Positions 34,201 through 46,200 of a DNA stretch of 64,000 nt are shown in pieces. How positions within the stretch are numbered: the stretch's first letter is position 1; each line of letters starts with the position of its first letter. Both the position numbers and the translations under genes were made by a program. The notes under the pieces are model-generated. The model did no database searches and was not told the origin of the DNA. It saw nothing but the letters and a program-made list of their open reading frames with translations. The stretch comes from Incurvaria masculella (taxonomy: Eukaryota > Arthropoda > Insecta > Lepidoptera > Incurvariidae). The stretch is from contig OX335655.1 in NCBI GenBank assembly GCA_946894095.1, positions 4,030,001-4,094,000 on the forward strand. Reading direction: 5' to 3'.

Positions 34201-37200
34201 TTCCTTTGATATTGAAGCGAATGTTTGCCTGTGCGGATGTACCGACCGAACTTTTGTGCGCAAATTCGAGTGAAGTTAGCCACGAGCCCCATCCTATTCT
34301 TATTTGAATCGCATTGTAAGTAAATTATTTTGATAACCAGTTACAAACACTTTTATAATAATAAACTGCAATCAAAATTGGAAGATATCAAGTACATGGA
34401 GTGTTCAATCTTGCTAAAGGGTTTTTCAAAGTGCCACTTTACACAGGGAAAAGCCGAAAACATGGCAACATTCTGTGGGTAATTTGTACCAAATTTAATT
34501 TAGAAAACTTCACTTTTGCTCCAACCCATCTTGTGATTACATCGTGGCAAAAATAAATTGATTGATTTTTCGTTCTAAAAGTGCATTCGTTCGTGCATTC
34601 ATTTTTCGAAATTATCAAGTGCTGGAAACTACCAAGTTCCTCGCTGTGCTCTGCAGTGGAAGCCAGGTACACCGTCGAGACCGATCCTGAGAGGGATCCT
34701 TTGAGGGGGTATGACAGTGACAACGTGCCTTGGCTCCAAGCCGACAAGGAAGCACCCCTGTTAAGTTTTCAGCATTGAACCATTAAACCCCATACAGTCC
34801 ACTGAGAGAGAAATTAGTAATCTCTTTATCGAACATGGAGCATCAGTTTAAAGCTGCTAGTACATCAGAAAATAAATAATAATAGTAATAAATAGTATTT
34901 TGTGGTCTTTAGGACTTTATGAAAGAGGGCCGCACCTTCTGGCTGGTGGCGAGGCGGCCCAGCTCGCCGGAGGCCTTGCTCGTGAGCATGTTGAGCGCCG
35001 TGTCCGAGCACACCGTGGAGATGCCACGCGCTGCCGCCGCCACTGCCGCGGCTGCCGACGCGTTCGCCTCCTGCTGCCCTGTCGGTGATAACTATTATTA
35101 TTATTGTTTAGATACACTAGCAGCTTTTAGCTGATGCCTGCACATCATAGTTATTAGCCAGCTTGCCAAATGCCAGCATCGGAGGATTTATAACCTAAAA
35201 ACTAAAACACGCTTCATTCTCAGGCCGTGGTTTGAATTGCGCTCAAACGATGACTGCGTGAATACAGTTGGTCCCAATCATCAAGTTTGGTCGGGGTCTG
35301 TTTTTTGGAATTTGTTCTGTTATATATTCATATATATATTTAAGCTCAAACGAATCGATGATTGTTTCATGATGATGACGCTACCTACAACTTTTGTTGA
35401 GTGCACTTGTCTGCAATCTGCCTTTCTCAAATAAATTGTTGAAGTGTTCAAACCGTGTCAAAAGTGGACTGATCCTGTCACCAGTAAAAACCCGAAAAAA
35501 GAAAGGAACCCAGTTTCACTAAATAAAATACAACTAACTACCCACAATCTTCATACAAAAATATTGTTGATTAGAAAATTTCGTCAAAAGTGATTATAAC
35601 CCTGAATAGTATGGCTTCCTGTTTAAAGTGCGAAAAGAAAATTCCAAAACCTGATGAGAAAAATCCTAAAATCTCATGTTCTGGGTGTGAGCGAGCAGTG
35701 TGTGTCAAATGTAGTGGATTAGCTGCAACTGAGCTGAGAGTGCTAACGCTAAGTGCTCCCACGTTGAGGTACCTTTGTCCAGACTGTGAGGTGGGTCTCC
35801 GTGCGCTGCCGAACTTGAAAAACCTTATAACTGAGCTTAAGGCCGAAATCGGCAGTCTCCGTGAAGAAATCGCTATTATGAAGAAAAGTCAAGGTCTAGC
35901 TCTTAACCTTGATCTAGTGGTGGAAGAGATTGAAGAGAGAAAGTTGCGGAGCTCAAACGTCATTGTGTTTGGTATCCCGGAATCCACTTCCGAAGATCCT
36001 GAGCAGCGCAAGCGTGAGGATGCCGGCAACGTGGAGCGGGCGCTTGCCTCGCTGCCTGAGCCACCGCGTCCCCGCGTGCTCATACGTCTAGGTAAGCCGA
36101 AGCCAGGAACTACAGCACCGCGACCCCTCAAGCTCATCATGGCTGGTAAGCGGGAATCCATACATTTACTAAAAAACAAAGGAAAATTGCCAAGCGCAGT
36201 ATCGGCCAAGGCCGACCTTACGCCCTGCCAAAGGGACAAACTAAGGAGGTTGAGAGAGGAGCTGGCGGAGAGAGTCGGAAATGGGGAAGAAAATATCACT
36301 ATCAAGTATGTAAACAATTGCCCTAAGATAGTGCAAGTTGCAAAAAAGTGATATCTTCTAATATCTGCAATCTGACATTTTTCTACACGAACTTGGCGTC
36401 CCTAATGGCAAAATTCGATTTATTCCTGATTGAAATTAATTACAAAAAACCAACATGTATAATTATAACTGAAACACATCTTTCCTCGGCTATAACCGAC
36501 AGTATTGTCAACATACCTGGGTACTCATTATTTCGGCAGGACAGGGGCGGTGGAAAAAAATGGGGAGGTGTCGCAATGTATGTCTGCAGTTATTATCAAA
36601 ACAATGCTCCAGTAATTGCTAGAAGAAACGATACCTATCACCGAAATAAAGCTCTATGGTTGGACTTACAATTTGGTGAATTCAAACTCTTGCTTGGCGG
36701 CGTGTACCGACCCACACACTACACCTTGGAGGAATCAGACATCCAACTGTTTGATGTCATACATGAGGCCGCCGAGTCCAACACCACCCTGATCATGGGC
36801 GACTTCAACCTACCAGACATCAGTTGGCCACTCAAAACCACCGACGGGTATAATTTGCTAACTAGCAAGTTTATACAAATGTACACTGATAGCAACCTAG
36901 AACAGCTAGTGACTCATCCAACCCGAAAAAGAAATAATGAGGAGTCACTTTTTGACCTTGTCATGTGTAATGATTCTAAATTGTGCACAAAAATAGAACA
37001 CCATGCCAATATAGGCAAAAGTGACCACCTTGTTCTCATAGCCACTGTACAAATAATTTTAACTAACAGTCATCAGAATATTGTGAACCCACGTCCTAAC
37101 TACCTTAAGGCAGACTATGAAGCAATAAATACATCACTGAGAAAGGTGAACATCGCAAATAATGAACACACTGAAGTCATTGCTTCATGGGATGAGTTTA

Positions 37201-40200
37201 GATCAACAACTAAGCAAATACTGAGCACCCACATACCTATATCTAAGCCAAATAAGGTATCGGAAAACAAACCATGGATTAACAAAGAAATTATCTATCT
37301 CGCTGACAAAAAGAAGAAATTGTGGAAACTCTACCAGCTGAACAGATCCGCTGAGGCATATGCCGCTTATCGTAAGATAAATAACAACACTGTTGCCATG
37401 ACAAGGCGAGCCAGGCAAGTGTTTGAAACACAAATAGTAGACAATGGACCCAAGGCTTTCTATGGATATATTCGTAAGCAGCTCTCATCAAAGGTAGGTA
37501 TTCCACCGGCTCTCCGCGCACAGAACTCCGAAATTGTAACCGACAACCAAGAAGTATCTAACATCTTTGCACAACAATTTTTAAAATCATATGTTCGCGA
37601 GAGCAATGATGTTATGCCTAAAATATGTATACCGAGAATTGAAAGCTCTTTAGAAACAGTAGAGTTCAGCGCTGTTGCAGTAAATAAAGCCTTGAACTCA
37701 TTTAGAGATAACACTGCAATGGGGCCAGATGGGCTCCCAGCAATTTTTCTCAAAAGGTGTTCTGCTGAACTCAGCAACAGACTAGCACATATAATGACTC
37801 TGTCCTTTGAAAATGGAAAGCTGCCGACAGACTGGAAAGAGGCTATAGTAACACCCATATACAAAAAGGGTGACAAACTTGATCCTGCCAACTATCGTCC
37901 AATCAGCCTGACAAGCATAGTGTGCAAGATTATGGAGAAAATTATAACTGAGAAAATAAGATCATTTCTGTCACAGGAGAATGTAATTTTGGACGAACAA
38001 CATGGATTTGTACCGAGACGGTCAACAGTGACCAACCTGCTTGAGTGTTTAAATAAATGGACACTTGAATGGGACGAAAAAAATCCTATTGACGTGATCT
38101 ACCTCGACTACGAAAAAGCGTTTGATAGAGTGCCCATTAAACGGCTTTTATTAAAGTTAGAGCACTTTGGGCTCCGCGGAAATCTCTTATTGTGGCTCAA
38201 GGACTTCCTTAAAGACAGAACGTTCCGTGTCCGAGTAGGAGAAGAAGTTTCTGACCCATACAATGTCCTCAGCGGTGTGCCGCAAGGATCCGTGGTGGGC
38301 CCGGTCATCTTTGGTTTATTCCTTACAGATTTAAGAGCGATAATTAAACTTAATTTCTCGCTCTATGCTGATGACACTAAGTTCTTTGCAAACCCAATAA
38401 TAGCTCAAAATCAAATACAGTGTACTTTGGACGACATCATTGAGTGGACAAGAGAGTGGTTACTGTCACTAAATGCCAGTAAATGTACAGTGCTGCACAT
38501 CGGACCCAAAAACCGACACCTACAATACTTCATTAATGGCAATATTGTGGAAGAAGTCACATCTCAGCGCGACCTTGGTGTTACGATAGCAAATAATTTC
38601 AAATGGGAAACACACATAATGGAAGTTGTCAAGCGGGCTAACTCATTGCTCTACATGATAAGAAAAGCTTTCTCTTACATAACCGCTGAACTATTTTTAA
38701 AACTTTATAAAACATATGTCCGCCCTATTTTAGAATATGCCTTTCAGATCTGGAGCCCATACCTACAAAAAGACATCGATATTTTAGAACGAGTCCAGAG
38801 GAGAGCTACAAAAATGATTGTGCATCTAAAGCATCAGGAATATGAGCAACGGCTAAGGGCACTAAAGCTCACACCTCTTCATGAGCGAAGGCAGCGTGGA
38901 GACCTCATCGAAGTCTATAAGATCCTCAATAATTACTACAGTACCTCCAAGCTCAACGAAATGTTTGCAATAAACACATTGACTCACCTTAGAGGACATA
39001 GCCTAAAGCTGAACCACTCTTCATCAAGGACAAACCCCAGAAAACATTTTCTTTGCAACAGAGTTGTACACTCCTGGAATCAACTACCACAGGAAGTCAT
39101 AAGTGCCAAAACAGTTAATGGGTTCAAAAATTTACTAGACAAATATAAATATGAAAATAGACCATAAATAAACGAACAAAAAACAAAAAACAAGTGCACT
39201 CAGTAGTTCTAAAACCTGATATGCACGCATCAGCTTATAGCTGCTAGTGTTATAAACCAAATAATAATAATAATAATAATCGCGCTGACAGTGCTCAGGG
39301 CCTCTAATACGAGTTACAAATCACTTCTTGAAATTTCACTGAGCTCTTTGATTCCGCAGGTTTGAATAGAGCTGGCGAAATGTCCATGCCCAAATGCGCA
39401 CTCTGAGCACTGTCAGCGCAATTCGGACCAACTGTATTCACGGTGTCAGAGTTTGAGCGCAATTCGGATCCCGGCTTAAATGTGGCGACTGACTTGTATG
39501 TATATGTATTGTTCGAGTCGAGCATTACAGCGATAAAAGTGCTAAAGAAGCTTGTTTCGAGCACTTGCCTTGAAGCATGCTCCAGTTTTGGATAGAATTG
39601 CCATAACATTTTATTTTTTCCTTATTTATCTATAAATGTAAGATTTCTCTCCTTATCCCATTGACTTGTCCATAAATCAGTAGATTGGTGGAAAATTTAG
39701 TCCCAAAGCAATACATACGAAATAATAAACGCAACGACGTGCTCCACCTGTACTAACCCGTAATATAACACTTTTAAATTAAAGTCCAATTCCCTACATA
39801 ATATGTAGGGCTCGCGGGTCAACTTTCAGGGTTTGCCATCGCAATAAATAAAAAATGGTCAAAGCGAAGACGAAAAATTTACCGTGTTTTCCATCCAGTT
39901 CAAGGAGCCGTCATCAAACAAAGGGAAGGGAAGGCATTATTATATTATTATATTATTATATTATTATTGATAGGATAGGCTCGTAGAAAGTATGTTCTAG
40001 GAGCCAGTTGTGTAAGCGAGTGCAAAATTTTTAATAATCCAATTCTTGTCGAATTTGTTTTGGAAGTTTGTTGTAGATGTTAATGCTATTATAATGAAGG
40101 CTTTTCTTATATTTACATGTGTAATGTTTTTTCTGTGTAATATTTCCCTTATTCCTAGTTTCATATGTATTTGTTCATTAAACTCTAATGGATTCCCACT

Positions 40201-43200
40201 CACGTGCAACGCAGTCTTCTTTATGTTGATGTCGTATACAGTAAGCATCTTTAGTTTTTTAAAGAGTGGAGTACAGTGAGAGTCCCATGTGGAATGTGAT
40301 ATTGTGCGTATCGCCTTCTTTTGCAGCCTAAACACTCTTGAAACTTCTGTGGATCCCCAGAATTATATATATTTTATATATTATATTATTATTATTGATA
40401 GGCTAGCAGCTTTAAGCTGATGCGCCTATATCACAACACTTATTTATTTATTATAACTTTTTTATTTTTAATTTACATGATTGTCCAATTTATTTTTGAA
40501 GGAATTTACGGAGACAGCGTTTACAACTTCACTGGGAAGACTGTTCCAAGATTCTACCACTCTGTTGGCAAGAAAGTGTCGTCGAGGGTTCTGCTTCGAC
40601 CGATTGTGATACAGCTTTTTTGAGTGTCCTCTCAGGTTTTTAGTATTAGCAAGGGTGAACATATCTTGTAGATTGGTAGAGTTGTAAGAAGAGTTGAGAA
40701 TTTTAAATGTTTCAATAAGATCTCCCCGTTCTCTTCGTTCTTGTAGAGTGGTGAGGCCAAGCTTGTCCAGCCGGGTTTCGTAACTTTGATTTTTCAGTGC
40801 AGTTGGCATTTTTGTAGCTCTACGTTGTACTCGTTCCAGCAGGTCAATATCTTTCTTGAAGTAGGGACTCCAGATCTGGTATGCATACTCCAACATAGGT
40901 CGCACATATGTTTTATAAAGCTTTAGGAAAAGCTCAGGGGTTATATGGGAGAAAGCTTTGTTTATGGTATACAGCAATGAGTTTGCTCTCTTCACTACAG
41001 TTATAATTGCACCTTTTGAGATTGTGGCTTATATATGAAAGTAGGTGTAAAATTAGCCATCCATGTCGGACCTGGGTCGGAGTTGTACGTCATGAGGTGG
41101 GGGTGCGCGGCGACGACGGCGGGCGGCGGCGGGGGCTGCAGCGAGGGGGGCGTCCCGCCGGAGCTGAACATCTCCTCGGGGATGGCCTCGCACGACACGC
41201 GCATGTCCTTGTTCTTGCCCGTCTTCTTCTGGTGGTGGTGCGCCACCGCCACGCTGCTGCAATCGCATTATAGCTTAAGATTTACACAAATAATGACGTC
41301 GACAATCTTGTGCTAATAAAATAAAAACAGAACAAACAAACTGACGTTATATTTTCTTGTGCATCCATGATGTTCTTGTCATTCTTGCAGCATTTTTTTT
41401 TAATCTTGACAAATACAAATATTTCTTCTTCATCAGTGGTCATAGATCTGGCTTGTAAAATGGCGAATGACAAAATAATTGAGAAATACAAAATAATACT
41501 TCGAAGAAACCTTGGGCGCCAAATAACCAGGACTCGTAGCGAAGCTCTGAGTTCTTGGTTTTAACCATCTAGGTAACCTTGGGTATGCTCCAAATTACGC
41601 TCACAGTATAATAATAGCTCTGAGGCATGCAATCAGGCCGTCTGAATTATAAGAAGTGGAAACCGTTTTTTGCGTACCAAAGGTACAAATAGACCCAACC
41701 ACGTGTCTTCCTTGTCACTGAGAAGTGTCAGATTTTACAGTTGTTTGACAGCGCTCACACCGCACTAAATAGAAATCGTGAGGACTGTGAGCGTGTGAAG
41801 GCATGTGACGTCCTCGATGACATCATATTCACCATGCAAATGATGCTTTGAGCGTAATTGGGCCTTATGACGAGATTCAAAGAGGGTTCTTGGGTCTTAA
41901 AACGGTTATCAAGTCTTCCGAATGTCAATTTTGAGATTAAATGTATGGAAGTAATGGCAAATTTGACAGTCGTAAGACTTGAGAATCATATAAAGACCGA
42001 AGAACTGGTTCTGAATCCAAGCAACTGATATTTATATATTTATTTGGACGCTGAACGCCTAAAAAATTTTGATTTTACAAACTTACTTTAACATTTTCTA
42101 AGCCAATGTTTGTCTTTTAAATTTTTTTGACTGGCTTTACATATGAGCACTGTAAGTCCAGGAGCATAATTCGGACCAAGCCCCTAGCAATGCGGCTATA
42201 GCCTGAAGAACCAATGGAATCCTGATGAGAGTTTAAGGGTGGAGGGCACAATACCTGGTTAGTATTATGGTTATGGTTTTTGTAGATCTCTCTTTTTTCT
42301 TCTTCGGAGGAAAAATAAGGACGGATTAATATTAAAATTATCACTAACCAGCGATTGTGCACTCCACGCTAAAACTCCTGATGCATGGCAACGCGCACAG
42401 TGCGAGAGTGGAACTCACGTGGGCTCGACGCCAGGCAGCACGATCATGTCGAGGTGCGCGTGGTGCGCGGGGGTGGCAGAGGGCGGCGGAGGGTCGGCGG
42501 CGGCGGGGGTGGGGGCGGTGGCGGGGGGCGCGGCGGCGGCGGGGTGCGCGTCGGCGCGCTCGCGCTGCTGGAACACCGCCTTCCACGACGAGGACATCTC
42601 CGGCGACGAGTTGGAGCGGCGCACCGGGTGACGAGACTTGCCCTGATCGTGCGCGATGCCGCTCATTTATTGTTTACGGTTTTTTAATGCCAGACTTTGA
42701 TGTCTAATAGCACGTAAGAGTTGCCCAGACAGTCTAATCCTATATGATCCATTATTCCTCCATCGCACTAATATTATAAATGGGACTACGATCACTATTA
42801 CGCACGGGTGACCCGTCCAAACCACAAACATGTAAGCGAAATCAACCTTAGCATGAAACAAAAAAAATGCACGATAAATAAAAATGCTGGCATCGGGGAC
42901 GCCTGAACTTATATGCATTTTAGTCGTGTCCATTTAATTTTCTCGGTTTACTCCCCAGAAATCATTGTTTTAAAGTTTCCGGGTGTTTTATTCCAAAATA
43001 TATAGTTTGAGAAATAGTTAAAGATGAAGATGAAGAATAATAACATACCTGTTCCCCCGGTACGAAGGGTGTGGTGTCGTCGTCATCAGTGGTGGTGCTG
43101 GAGGAACTCTGGCGCTGCGGCGAGCCGGGGATGTTGATTGGCTCCGTGCCCACATGACTTCTGGTCCAACCAAGGTCGCTATAGTCATTTATATACGTGA

Positions 43201-46200
43201 AAAAAGTATTGCATCCAAATCAAATGGAGTCTCCTGGATCCTTGGGGTGGAATTCTCCAGAGAAATATAAGGAAATTCATATTATAATTAATCATAAAAC
43301 CAATACAGCTTGATATACCCGATAATGCTAAATATCAAACAAGAAACCATAACATGGAAATTGTTTATTGTTTATTCATCATTCATAGACAGTACACTTC
43401 ACTCGGATTTGTCGTATTTTATCATTTTCCAGTTCAGCAATCACAGCGAAGGACTGGCATGAAACTTTGCAAAATTTTTTTTTAACGGCCACTTAGCCCC
43501 GGTTGCACGAAGAGACGACCGAGTTAATCAATGTTCAAACACGTCACTTTTAGTGATCCGCATAGAGTTCCTTCCATACTGTCCACACAAAGTGACGTGT
43601 TTGATAATACTTTGACGTTGATTTTGATGTTTTGTCCTTTCGTGCACTCGGCCCTTAGTCTTAGTTTACAATAGTATTTGCCACTGCTTACAATCACGAA
43701 AATACTTATTGCCAACAATAAGAAAATGTAGTTAAAAACCTCCAGCGTCATTTAATAGGATGCGTGCAATAGGCACAATAAATCTCACACAATGTGAGCA
43801 CTTCTATGCATTATTTTATTTTACTGTGCGTACTTGCTTCGGTCACGATAGTTCTAACAAAAGGTAGATTTTTAAAGCGAACAAAACTGATGGCCGGCCA
43901 AGTGTGTGTAGAATAAATTTCAGCTACCTACCTATTACAGTTCATGATACGCCCTGGCACGTTCGGAAGCCCTGTGACAGACGGACGGACGGACTGAGGA
44001 GGTTTAGTAAAAACCCTAAAAACGACAGTACAAGAGATGAGTGGGCTGCAGTACCTGGCGGTGTGCGGCGGGGCAATGACGTGCGGGCGCCGCTCGGTCG
44101 CGACCCCGCCCTCCGAGCCCGACGCGGGCGTCTCGGGCGGCAGCTCCGGTGGCGCGAGCGGACCGCCTGCGCCACCCGCGCCCGGCGAGCACTGCGTGCC
44201 CTTGTGCTGCGACGACGACGAGCCGCTGCGCGAGCGCGGGTCCGTGTCCGACAGCTGTCAAGGGTTATAGCTAATGTAGATCCCTAGACTTACTGGCGTA
44301 AGTAGATGGCCCACCGCCGTAGTGACGGAAGTTTCATACAATATGTGTTAAGCAAATCGGCCATGTATTGCAATAAACGCATAACAAGATGGTAACTTCC
44401 ATTCAATCGATCTCAACAAAAATAATTTTTGCCCCAAGAGATGGCGCAGCTATCAGGCTCACTGCTTTAAATCTATAAAAAGTCTCACGATGTCGTTCCT
44501 GCTGTCGCCAAGGCCGCTCGAGTGCGAGGAGGACACGTGCAGGTTGAGCGCGCTGCCGGCCTGGCCAAGGTACGGCGCGGTGCCCTGCACGCTCGGCGCC
44601 AGCAGCCCGATGATGTCGTTCAGGGGCGACTCCAGCATCGAGTCGAAGTTCATCTGCAGGTGCATTACAGTTTGTTCTAATTGTATTTTACTTACTAGCT
44701 GAGTTACCCGGCTCCGATCGGGTCTAGATAGTTTTGGACTGATGTAGGGCCGAATTATTGCTTGGATATTATATAAGTTCCCCATACAAACTTTTATCCC
44801 CCTTTTCACACCCTTCGAGTTTAATTTTCCCCTCAAAAGGTAGCCTATATCCTTGTTCAAGGGCCAGACTATCTGTATACTGAAGTTCCTCTAATTTGGT
44901 TAAGCCTGCCTGAGTTGATCATTAGGCTACGAGCCGAGAGTAAACAACGATTGCTGACATTTCTTTAAGTATTTGTAGATGAGAAAAATATACTATTTGT
45001 GAAATTTCCTTGTGGTCTCTTTTAGACAGCACAAGCTCCAGATTGGATACAATTACGAATAATTGAATAAGAAATTAATTTAGGAAAGAATATTACAATT
45101 TTAATAATAAGATGTACAATCTTTTTTAACCCTACTTTACTAAAAACACTTTGAGAAAAAAAGTCCTTGGAAGAGGCTAAGTGCGGAAACCAAGTCTGAC
45201 TACGAGATAAGACCTACAATTCCCAAGAGCTATGTCACAAAGGCATAATTATGACAAGGTTCTATCATATTTTGATTTGGAGCTCATATCACAAACTTAA
45301 AACAAACAAAGATGTCCGTGCGCTTCACCTGGTTCTGCATGCGCATGACCCAGGAGACGTCGCCGGTGGGGCGCCGCACGTACACCTCCACCCAGCCGGC
45401 GCACCAGCACACGCAGCCGCCTCCCCCGCCGCCCCCTCCTCCCCCGCCGCTGCCGCCGCGCCACCATGGCGCGCCCGCGCCGCGCTCCTCCTGCGTCGAC
45501 ACGTTCCACGATTAGCGCTTTTGTGTGGCCTCAAGAAAACTAAGGGTGCCGTACTTTTATTATTATTATTATTGATAGTATACACTAGCAGCTTTAAGCT
45601 GATGCGTATACTTTACATTTTGATATTTTGAGTGCACTTCTACTAATATTTTTAGTTCAGTTTAATACTATTAAGGTGTTTGTCTAACTGGTTTTTTAAA
45701 ACCATTTAAAAACTTTAGCGAATGGCCACAAAGTCCTGTTTTGTTCATTGTGCATGCGAATTTAAGTTTAAGCACATTATAGTGGGCATTGATTTCACAC
45801 ATAATGTGAGTGTTTTATTCAGCTTTTCGAAAGAATACCCCTCTGTTCCTTTAAAAAAAAACTATTGTATGAGACTATTTCACTTCGAAGCAAATGTGCT
45901 CTAGATTCTAGGACCTGTTATTTATGAATTTCATGTCATGTCTTGAATTTTAACCTGTTAATAGTAGAAGTTAATGTTTAATTGGTGAAGAATGGGCAAT
46001 AAAATATGACAAGTTTTTCCGTTTTTACGCGTTATTTCGATAAACACAGGATGCATATAAATGTTTTTTGGTCTTATTTAAACGGTAATCTAATCTATGT
46101 TTCTTTCAATTTATAATTTATCTCGGTAAACCATAAAATTTTGCAAACGTGCAAAATCTTGGTTAGTCTGTGTTCATGGATACAGACAAATGAACATAAT

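Larger units (their letters stand above)
35480..39281 (+). mobile_element. Near-full-length two-ORF CR1-like LINE
   Basis: Contains 5' UTR, ORF1 (35611-36351), ORF2 (open from 36327 to 39167) and a 3' UTR with the family stem-loop ('cgcatcagcttatagctgctagt', about 39225-39248). It ends in an (AAT)n tail at about 39256-39281. It sits in a large Tsc2 intron, antisense to the gene. Both ORFs are uninterrupted, so this copy could be recently active. Confidence 0.9.

Noticed and set aside
42344..42687. Several long overlapping frames on both strands
   Set aside because: They are GC-driven shadows of the Tsc2 exon 42642-42419, whose frame fits the neighbouring exon phases.
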